Shown in pieces: positions 8,308 to 13,951 of a stretch of DNA of 13,951 bases. Under the pieces are notes generated by a model that was given only the letters and a program-made list of their open reading frames with translations, did not search any database and was not told where the DNA came from. The DNA comes from Amoeboradix gromovi (Eukaryota; Sanchytriomycota; Sanchytriomycetes; Sanchytriales; Sanchytriaceae), in assembly GCA_018985225.1 (NCBI GenBank), contig JADGIF010000220.1, positions 1-13,951 of the forward strand, read 5' to 3'. Numbering within the stretch: position 1 is the first letter of the stretch; each line of letters starts with the position of its first letter. A program made the position numbers and the translations under genes.

Positions 8308-9621
8308 ATGGAGCGAGTTTTTCTCAATTCAAAATTGTTAATTTCAAAACCTCAGTTGTCAAAAGTTCTCTCTGTTCATTCACAAGAAAACATAATGGAC
8401 TTCATAGATCTCTATTATGATCTTGGTGGCTCTCCAGGGCAATTGGAGGACGCTCTTATAGACCGGATTATTTCTCACGAAGCAAATGATTTTAAAGTTG
8501 TTGATCTTTACAAGACATGCAAGTTTAATATGAATGCGACTGAAAGGGTGCGTTGCTTTAAGGCGCATTTTCAAAGAATGAAAGTACTGGTGCATGATCA
8601 GGGATTCCATATTCAATCTATTAGATCACTGTTGACCAACGCCGGAAAAGAGGTGCTGTTGTGCGGTATTTTGTTCCATGGTCACGGTGAAGAACCATAC
8701 ATGGAAGATGATTCTGGTCAGGTTCATTTGGTTTTGAGTCCAGATAAAGTAGGAATTGGAATGTATTTTGAATCGAACATTTTAATTGTCAAAGGTAAAT
8801 ACATAAAAGAGGGTAAGCTTTTTAAAGTTAGCTCGATTATGCATCCACCTATACTTGAAGACTTGAGTAGAGTAAAAGAAAGAGAAGTAATTTCCAAAAA
8901 AATGGAACGCGGCTATTGCTTATTTTTTCATCAAATGTATGTAGATGTGAAAAGTGTGCAAGATGACTTTGTATTTACTTTAAAGAGGTATTTAGATAGA
9001 AACATTACTATATTGTGTATTACAATTTCTGATTGCTTTCAGGCCTCAAACCCACAAGATCAAAGAACTAGCATGATACATTTTGTGCGTAGAATTGGTA
9101 CAGAATTGTCCATGTTACTTAGAGAGGTTGAGTTTGTTTTTCTCCCGCCACCTCTGGATATTATTCCAACTGCCAGATACATGGACTACGTCTTCCAGCC
9201 AGTCTTGAATTCGTTTGAACACTTGCACTTGGTATCAAATCCTTGCTTGATTGACTGCTATGGAAGATCAATAGCGGTGTTTCCAAAGGATTATTCTAAA
9301 TATGAATCAATCGTCCCCCATAGACCGGATATATCTAAATCGTACCATATTGCCTTCACAATCGCATCTCAAATGAGACTGACCTGCTTTAAGCATCGAA
9401 ACTTGCTATATAGTGACGAGCTATTCTTTAAACAACTGCCATCGTTGATTGTTTGCTCTAGTCAAAACGAATGGTTTGAACATAATTTCAAATCTAGAAA
9501 CTCAAATATAGACGATGTAATTGTGAACAACAATAGCTCATATGCGGAAAGAAGAACATGGACAGCTTATTTACCATACTCGCACAAATTGGAATATTGT
9601 AAACTACCCAAAAAAAAATAA
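8308..9621 (+). CDS. DNA polymerase epsilon subunit B (POLE2 / Dpb2)
   Basis: This is the structural B subunit of the leading-strand replicase, linking it to the CMG helicase. The 437-residue product shows the B-subunit order: a helical N-terminal domain, an OB fold at about 105-190 (EVLLCGILFHG, YMEDDSGQVHLVLS, SNILIVKGKYIKEGKLF), and an inactive calcineurin-like phosphoesterase fold. SNPCLIDCYGRSIAVF near residue 310 matches the human segment beginning TNPCRIQYC. Length is slightly below yeast and human forms (about 530-690). Another in-frame ATG at 8284 would add MLLIFFLI; its context (AAAATG) is better, but the hydrophobic start is odd for a nuclear protein. Either way the promoter must lie inside RNase H1. 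The protein ends in a Lys run encoded by an A tract that runs into the stop. Confidence 0.88.
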   Translation: MERVFLNSKLLISKPQLSKVLSVHSQENIMDFIDLYYDLGGSPGQLEDALIDRIISHEANDFKVVDLYKTCKFNMNATERVRCFKAHFQRMKVLVHDQGFHIQSIRSLLTNAGKEVLLCGILFHGHGEEPYMEDDSGQVHLVLSPDKVGIGMYFESNILIVKGKYIKEGKLFKVSSIMHPPILEDLSRVKEREVISKKMERGYCLFFHQMYVDVKSVQDDFVFTLKRYLDRNITILCITISDCFQASNPQDQRTSMIHFVRRIGTELSMLLREVEFVFLPPPLDIIPTARYMDYVFQPVLNSFEHLHLVSNPCLIDCYGRSIAVFPKDYSKYESIVPHRPDISKSYHIAFTIASQMRLTCFKHRNLLYSDELFFKQLPSLIVCSSQNEWFEHNFKSRNSNIDDVIVNNNSSYAERRTWTAYLPYSHKLEYCKLPKKK

Positions 9622-9622
9622 A
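9617..9622 (+). terminator. Poly(A) signal overlapping the POLE2 stop
   Basis: AATAAA overlaps the stop TAA at 9619-9621. The convergent MYG1 stop begins 2 nt later, so cleavage of the POLE2 transcript must fall inside the antisense of MYG1 coding sequence. Confidence 0.6.
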
Positions 9623-9623
9623 A

Positions 9624-10592
9624 TTATTTGTGTTTATTAGCTATAGTTAATTGTAGCATCTTTAATAATCCCGCCTGCGTTTTGTTTCCGCCAGTAAATC
9701 CTGAAGCATGAACAAATGTTCCTCCGAGGACCCCAGATGCTAAATCCAATTCATCATCCATAAGTCCTCTCCATTTTTCGGGCAAGGATAATCGGTTCTC
9801 AAAAGAGCTCTCATTGACAGGGACGCAGGTAGCTCTCCAAGAGGTCTCTGTTGGATAAACAACAAACAATGCTTCTTGTTTGATTTTTTTCGATTTCAAT
9901 AAATCTTGTTCCAACTCAAACAAATGAGATTTCCAAGGTAAATAACTCTCAAGTATGACTATTCCATTATTCATACTTAAAATCGCATCCAAAACGGATT
10001 TGCGAGAAGGCAGCCAGGATTTCCCCCAATTCTCTAATTGTCTCTCAAAGATAGTGGTCATCCACTTTAAAGCATTTTCGAATCTCTCATCTTGAAGTTC
10101 CTCTGGTTCAACGTAGGTGCCATTCATAGATGCAATAATGGCAGAAATAGTTGTGTTATCCTTGTATTTTGGATTGACGCCCTTTGGATATCGATCAACA
10201 CCATTATCGATACCATCAAACGCCTCAATAAATGAAGAATATATCTTTTTGTGCAAAACTTCGGTGTTTTCCTCGTTTGTGTTTAAAATCTTCTTAATCA
10301 CATCCTTGCCATAATGCTTATAAATCAGACCTGCAGATGACAACTTTGTGAAATAGCCATCCCCAAAGACCTCATTAAACTCTCTTTGGTGGTGGTCATA
10401 TTTTCTTGAGCTATGATCATACACACCACCTACGTCAACCACATAGTCACAATTATCAAGTAATTTAGAATCTCTCGATCGTGTTATTGTGACATTGCCC
10501 AAGACTAAGCGTAGCAATGAGCAGGCAAGAACCTCATCAGCATGAAAGGTTCCGCTATGCGTTCCAATTTTCGCAACTGTTGCTAAAGTCAT
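9624..10592 (-). CDS. MYG1 family exonuclease (DHH-type)
   Basis: MYG1 is a conserved 3'-5' RNA exonuclease related to DHH phosphoesterases; in mammals and yeast it is reported in nucleus and mitochondria. The 322-residue product matches along its length: GTHSGTFHADE with metal-ligand candidates H12, H17 and D19; DVGGVYDH with D53; YDHHQ with D66, H67 and H68; TKLSSAGLIYKHYG; SWLPSR; and the C-terminal FVHASGFTGGNKT. The start at 10592 places the first strand nine residues in. An ATG at 10640 would add 16 residues (MFLFQFWK and onward), possibly a weak targeting sequence, but would overlap the divergent gene. All catalytic motifs look intact. Confidence 0.95.
   Translation of the reverse strand: MTLATVAKIGTHSGTFHADEVLACSLLRLVLGNVTITRSRDSKLLDNCDYVVDVGGVYDHSSRKYDHHQREFNEVFGDGYFTKLSSAGLIYKHYGKDVIKKILNTNEENTEVLHKKIYSSFIEAFDGIDNGVDRYPKGVNPKYKDNTTISAIIASMNGTYVEPEELQDERFENALKWMTTIFERQLENWGKSWLPSRKSVLDAILSMNNGIVILESYLPWKSHLFELEQDLLKSKKIKQEALFVVYPTETSWRATCVPVNESSFENRLSLPEKWRGLMDDELDLASGVLGGTFVHASGFTGGNKTQAGLLKMLQLTIANKHK
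9633..9638 (-). terminator. Poly(A) signal inside the last MYG1 codons
   Basis: Read on the minus strand this is AATAAA, forming codons AAT AAA (Asn-Lys) just before CAC AAA TAA. The signal thus starts 12 nt before the stop codon and lies within coding sequence. Confidence 0.5.
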
Positions 10593-10606
10593 GGAGTGTT
10601 TCACTA
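10593..10606. promoter_or_regulatory. 14-bp divergent spacer between MYG1 and the HEAT-like gene
   Basis: The two chosen ATGs point away from each other with only 14 bp between them. No TATA box or other core motif fits there, so each gene's promoter and 5' leader must overlap the other's coding start. If either gene uses its upstream in-frame ATG, the coding regions overlap. Confidence 0.5.
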
Positions 10607-12112
10607 ATGGATTTGATTTCCAAAATTGAAAGAGGAACATTCACAAAATCTGAATTTACAAGCACGTGCAATCGGATTAGACTACTCCACTCTTTTGACA
10701 ATGAGCACCTTTTAGTTATTAGCGCATTGTCGACATTCAACATAAACTGGTTTGTAGATTTTTTTGATGAAATAGTGGAAAATTTGCTTCCATGCCCAAA
10801 TATTGACTATTATAGATGTCTTGGGTACGTAATACAATATCAAGAACTATGGTATTTGGTAACAATGAAAAATCCCTCATCAACTTTTATTTCAAAATCC
10901 GAGAAGCGCAAACAAATATTTGATGCTTTGCTCAAAATTCCTATTGTGAATCACAAACACTGTTATTTTTTTATTTCTAATTTAATTACTTCCACTAGAA
11001 ATGTAAATCAAGACCTTTTGAGTATGTTTTATTCAAAAATTGCAAAAATTGCATGCCATTTAGAAGTGAAAGCCATGCTGATATTGCTTGCAAGATTTGA
11101 ATTATCTTTGTCAGAAGATTGCCTCGAAAAGATATTTAAAAGCGTCGAACTAGAACCTTATTTGATACCATTTTATATTATGCCTGTAATACTCAAATTT
11201 CAAAGAATACCATCTTTAGGATCATGGACTAATCTATTGAACGCAGTATTCATTCAGAGCGATGAATCGCAATCCATCAAATTTTATAATAGTCTCTCTC
11301 TCATTTTGGAGAACAAACTGATTATATCTAGTATCCTAGAGAATTGCGATTTGTTGATTAATTTGAAAGTATCTCTAGCATTTGAGCTGCTAAATATGAA
11401 AGTTGCTATTGACAAATCAACTATCAAGTCCACGAGGGAAGTCTCTCTCCATCCGACTTTACAGGGATGGAGGTTAATGACAAAGGTTGTAGCTAATGAT
11501 AGAGCCCTTGACAGTTTACAAATAAATGATCTATACGCTAAGATAATCTATACATTAAGTGAGAGAGGATTTAGCCATAAGTTGCTGGCATCAAATTGTA
11601 TTGCCGCATTTTCTGACTCACTTTTTAAGTCTCTTGTGGCACTTGTTGAAGTAGATAAACTGATAGATTTGAGCATTCTAATATGTTCAGGAAATGAAAA
11701 ATACAGACTTGGGGGACTTAGGCTGTTCTATTTAGCCAGTGAGTATAACATCGAATTGAATAACTCCCAAACTTTACAATTTCAAAAAGTCTTCAACAAG
11801 TCCTGTTTGTCAGGTCCTTTTCAGCTTAGATGGAACGGTATTATTATTTTTAACATAGCCTGCATGTGCATTGAGCGGATTAGACCTGTATTAAAGGATA
11901 GCCTCATTATTGAAGACTTTACTTGGACTCTAGTTAGCGCACTAAAATGCAGGAACTCAAAAGTGGTAGTGCATGCTATGAGCGCATTGAGATTTTATCC
12001 TTGGGATGATAAAATATCTGCAAATGAAATCAAAGCCATTGCTGAGTCATTAGCACAGCTTAGTCCGAAGTACATGGAGAGGCTTAAAAGTATAATAAAA
12101 GATTTAGCATAA
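10607..12112 (+). CDS. HEAT/ARM-like helical repeat protein, possibly HEATR6-like
   Basis: The 501-residue product is rich in Leu, Ile and amphipathic helices, as in HEAT/ARM scaffold proteins. No signal peptide or clear transmembrane segment is visible. The C-terminal part, LRWNGIIIFNIACM, then KCRNSKVVVHAMSALRFYP, resembles the C-terminal repeats of HEATR6 (pattern RWN...N...KxRxxAAxAL..P). This is a resemblance from memory, not a search result. ATG 10607 leaves 14 bp to the MYG1 ATG. An in-frame ATG at 10517 would add 30 residues but overlap MYG1 coding sequence by 76 bp on the other strand. An AATAAA lies inside the last codons. The function is unknown. Confidence 0.75.
   Translation: MDLISKIERGTFTKSEFTSTCNRIRLLHSFDNEHLLVISALSTFNINWFVDFFDEIVENLLPCPNIDYYRCLGYVIQYQELWYLVTMKNPSSTFISKSEKRKQIFDALLKIPIVNHKHCYFFISNLITSTRNVNQDLLSMFYSKIAKIACHLEVKAMLILLARFELSLSEDCLEKIFKSVELEPYLIPFYIMPVILKFQRIPSLGSWTNLLNAVFIQSDESQSIKFYNSLSLILENKLIISSILENCDLLINLKVSLAFELLNMKVAIDKSTIKSTREVSLHPTLQGWRLMTKVVANDRALDSLQINDLYAKIIYTLSERGFSHKLLASNCIAAFSDSLFKSLVALVEVDKLIDLSILICSGNEKYRLGGLRLFYLASEYNIELNNSQTLQFQKVFNKSCLSGPFQLRWNGIIIFNIACMCIERIRPVLKDSLIIEDFTWTLVSALKCRNSKVVVHAMSALRFYPWDDKISANEIKAIAESLAQLSPKYMERLKSIIKDLA
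12094..12099 (+). terminator. Poly(A) signal inside the last codons of the HEAT-like gene
   Basis: AATAAA falls across codons ATA ATA AAA, starting 16 nt before the stop TAA (12110-12112). It is the nearest hexamer to this stop on the plus strand. Confidence 0.45.
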
Positions 12113-12115
12113 AAT

Positions 12116-12121
12116 TTTATT
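12116..12121 (-). terminator. Poly(A) signal for the minus-strand gene ending at 12126
   Basis: On the minus strand AATAAA begins 4 nt after the TAG stop (12128-12126) and lies in the 13-nt spacer before the stop of the convergent HEAT-like gene. The near-palindrome AAAATTTTAT at 12111-12120 may serve both strands. Confidence 0.5.
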
Positions 12122-12125
12122 GTAG

Positions 12126-12899
12126 CTAAAGTAATTCGCCTTTTATGTGTTCTAAGGTCTCAGTTGATATACATGGCCTTTCCACTTGTTGAAATGATCC
12201 AAATATTCCAAAATGCCCAAACTCCTCACAGTATCTCGTAAATTCATTGCTCTGGTTTAAAAGAAAGAACGACTTTACCATATTGCCTGAGTAGCAGTAT
12301 ATTTCGCTTAGAAATATACCAGTTGGATGTAAAAGTGATATCAAGAAGTCAAGATCATAAGAAGACACCCCCAATGTATCCTCGAACAACAATACCCAAA
12401 TGTCTGCGAATTTGTATATCACAAAGTCATGATCTAGCTTTATTTGAATCATTTTAGCATTCAATGTATTAGAATAAATAAATATTATATTAGCCAATAA
12501 ATCTTTGGCACCGCCTTCCAATAAACTGCATAGCAGATGCAAAATCCCAGTAGACTTTGTCCATCTGCAAAGAGGTAGCTCCACATTACTTTTTAACAGA
12601 AAATAGACTGGCTTTTCCATAAAGCGAATCAAAAAGCTCTGCAAGTCAAGAACGCTGTGGCATATCGCTATTAATTCATTGCTGACGTTTACTTGCCAAC
12701 CAAAACTGTAATTAATTCTCAGTTCTAGATTTTCCAACTTCATAATCAGCGACAAGGGATGCTGCTGTCTAATCAAAGTGGCTTCGTATCTCCTACCATT
12801 TTTTAAGCAAAATGCAAAAGAAGTTCTTACATAGACCAGAGATTGAATATGCTCAGGTACCTTTAAATCTTTCAGTTCAATACGGGAGTTCAGGAGCAT
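12126..12899 (-). CDS. Unrecognised 257-residue protein
   Basis: I do not recognise a family. The frame runs from an ATG with good context (ACAAATG) to TAG, and an AATAAA follows within 10 nt, so it behaves like the other genes here. The product is mixed and fairly hydrophobic: alternating beta-like stretches at about 25-75 (LVYVRTSFAFCLKN, RYEATLIRQ), then helical segments rich in Leu at about 78-140, an IDHDFVIYKF-like strand region near 155-165 and a Ser/Gln-rich C-terminal end. There is no signal peptide and no convincing membrane span. It could be a diverged subunit of a nuclear complex, but nothing in the sequence proves that. A CCAAT-type motif lies 40 bp upstream. Confidence 0.7.
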   Translation of the reverse strand: MLLNSRIELKDLKVPEHIQSLVYVRTSFAFCLKNGRRYEATLIRQQHPLSLIMKLENLELRINYSFGWQVNVSNELIAICHSVLDLQSFLIRFMEKPVYFLLKSNVELPLCRWTKSTGILHLLCSLLEGGAKDLLANIIFIYSNTLNAKMIQIKLDHDFVIYKFADIWVLLFEDTLGVSSYDLDFLISLLHPTGIFLSEIYCYSGNMVKSFFLLNQSNEFTRYCEEFGHFGIFGSFQQVERPCISTETLEHIKGELL

Positions 12900-13088
12900 T
12901 TGTAAGTTTGATGATTAGGTGACTAAAATTAGAGTCTCGGCCAATCACAAGTTAAATAATTTGTCTACCTATCATACATATCCGTTAATCAGGCCTGGGT
13001 TTTAACTCTTAATCAGTATTTAACACTTTCATTCGGCTATTCATTTGTTGTGTAAAAACTATGTCCCTAATCAATCTACAGTTTTCTC
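12900..13088. other. Upstream region of the minus-strand gene, no gene seen
   Basis: This AT-rich stretch lies between the ATG at 12899 and the structured repeat. It probably holds the promoter and leader of the minus-strand gene. Apart from the CCAAT-type motif at 12939-12950, I see no clear element. Confidence 0.45.
12939..12950 (-). promoter_or_regulatory. CCAAT-type motif upstream of the minus-strand gene
   Basis: GGCCAATCACAA on the plus strand (TTGTGATTGGCC on the minus) lies 40-51 bp upstream of the ATG at 12899. The identical 12-mer recurs at 13371-13382. It contains the CCAAT core bound by the NF-Y/HAP complex in fungi and animals. Function here is inferred from the motif and its repetition only. 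Confidence 0.35.
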
Positions 13089-13161
13089 CTCGTTAAAAAG
13101 TCTTGATTTACGAGAATATCAAGAATTTCCACGGAGAAATTGATAAAGCCAGTCGCTCCGT
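13089..13161 (-). repeat. Structured repeat element, minus-strand copy
   Basis: This is the inverted counterpart of 981-1051. On the minus strand it folds into two perfect hairpins: ACGGAG (13161-13156) with CTCCGT (13136-13131), and TCTTGAT (13124-13118) with ATCAAGA (13107-13101) around a 10-nt loop. A run of five T follows at 13099-13095. A GTTCAATCC sequence just upstream (about 13177-13169) resembles a Pol III B box, but the other copy lacks it. The element ends about 190 bp before the ATG at 12899, on the same strand. No known RNA family is recognised. Confidence 0.65.
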
Positions 13162-13951
13162 TGCGGGGATTGAACAGGGATGCATGTACTCCAGGCATGT
13201 ATTTCTTGCTACCATGTGGTCTCTATCAGTTTCCAAATTGTTCTTTTAAGAGCACCGCACCTTCAGAATTTTTGGCTAGTAGAATCTTTTTTACATTTTA
13301 TGTCCTTCCGATTTCTTTCGACCTGAACCTCAACTTATTCAATCTGCTATTCGCACTCTATTTATAACATGGCCAATCACAATCTCTCTAAGCTTTTGAG
13401 CTTCAGTAAAAATCGTTCAGTAGTACTCTCTTTTGCAACATTTCTTTCAAAGCACATATAGCCAGGTATCTCGAGTGAAATCTGCTACTTTAAAGACCCA
13501 TTCACCATTTCTCAAGTACTCCGTATTTTTTCTTGATCCGATCACGCAACGACTTTTACGTTATTTTGCCATGAAATGAATCGAAAACACATCAGGTAAT
13601 ATTTCAATCTAGAAGCATCCATCTATTTTTTGAGCATTCTAGTTTGAATCTTTGAAAACTTCAACTGGACAGACCTTATTTCAAGGATTTAACGTCTCTC
13701 CGTATAATTTCTCCACGCACTCAGAGAATAAAATCATGTCTCAGGTTTGGATAATTACCCTGATTTCAGCGTAATTGTTTGACTGCGCGGGAGAAGCAGA
13801 GTTGGGTCAATGAGCATGAATGAGCTATTATTACGAAGCTGTCTTGGAGGAGTCACCAAACACTTGAGACATCAAATATAAAAACTGGACTAACATTCTG
13901 TAACAAGTTGAACATTATTTCAGCTTTATTAATTTATGGATTTAAGAGGCG
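13162..13951. other. AT-rich stretch without a supported gene
   Basis: I find no coding region I can support here. A 75-codon open frame at 13140-13367 starts only at TTG, matches no family I know and overlaps the structured repeat. A second copy of GGCCAATCACAA lies at 13371-13382. A weak resemblance to the structured repeat occurs at about 13519-13562. No tRNA or rRNA is visible. It may hold regulatory DNA for genes beyond the window or untranslated RNA. Confidence 0.45.
13371..13382. promoter_or_regulatory. Second copy of the CCAAT-type 12-mer
   Basis: GGCCAATCACAA is identical to the motif at 12939-12950 and follows TTTATAACAT. On the minus strand the order is CCAAT-type site, then TTATAAAT, a plausible promoter layout, but no transcript start is known and no gene directly follows except the structured repeat about 210 bp on. 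Confidence 0.25.

Noticed and set aside
9517-9536. GTAATT...AATAG segment of exactly 20 nt in POLE2
   Set aside because: It lacks the CTAAT branch motif, and removing it would replace the C-terminal end that resembles other POLE2 proteins with an unrelated short tail.
13120-13140. 18S rRNA fragment (GTGGAAATTCTTGAT against GTGAAATTCTTGGAT)
   Set aside because: Similarity is limited to about 14 nt, flanking rRNA sequence is absent, and the stems of the element do not follow rRNA structure.
13165-13178. GTTCAATCC on the minus strand as part of a tRNA
   Set aside because: No T-stem, anticodon arm or acceptor stem can be formed around it, and the plus-strand copy of the element lacks it.
13140-13367. 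75-codon open frame on the plus strand
   Set aside because: It begins at TTG only, shows no family features, has a Phe/Leu-rich translation typical of AT-rich DNA and overlaps the structured repeat.

Overview
The window looks like nuclear DNA of a very compact eukaryote, most likely an early-diverging fungus or fungus-like parasite or protist. The evidence is the protein set: a Diaphanous-type formin, a Mei2-like RNA-binding protein, RNase H1 with two hybrid-binding domains, the DNA polymerase epsilon B subunit, MYG1 exonuclease and a DCAF4-like WD protein. Mei2 proteins are unknown in animals, which argues against a compact animal parasite genome. Two spliceosomal introns of only 20 and 21 nt can be read directly from protein family continuity. 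Introns this short are known from a few reduced or unusual lineages (for example Stentor-like ciliates and chlorarachniophyte nucleomorphs), so the exact placement is left open; a Rozellomycota-like fungus is only a guess.

Layout. Positions 1-1078 hold no gene I can support, except a structured repeat at 981-1051. On the plus strand there follow the formin (1079-4525, 21-nt intron), a doubtful 77-residue ORF (4553-4786), a DCAF4-like WD protein (4852-5817), a Mei2-like protein (6007-7382, 20-nt intron), RNase H1 (7458-8282) and POLE2/Dpb2 (8308-9621, or from 8284). MYG1 (9624-10592) lies on the minus strand, convergent with POLE2 with 2 nt between the stop codons. A HEAT-like protein (10607-12112, plus) diverges from it with 14 bp between the ATGs. 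An unrecognised 257-residue protein (12126-12899, minus) converges on that with 13 nt between stops. Positions 12900-13951 hold no supported gene, but carry a second, inverted copy of the structured repeat (13089-13161).

The gene core is packed so tightly that AATAAA signals overlap stop codons or sit inside the last codons, and promoters must lie inside neighbouring genes. The roughly 1-kb gene-free flanks stand out against this. The genes do not form one pathway, but RNase H1, POLE2, MYG1 and Mei2 all act on nucleic acids, and RNase H1 and POLE2 both belong to genome replication and maintenance.

The most notable observations are the two ultra-short introns with a common layout (GTAATT, then CTAAT, then TAG), the position of the 21-nt intron just before the formin autoinhibitory DAD, and the inverted pair of about 72-bp elements (roughly 80% identical by eye) that keep two hairpins followed by a T-run.
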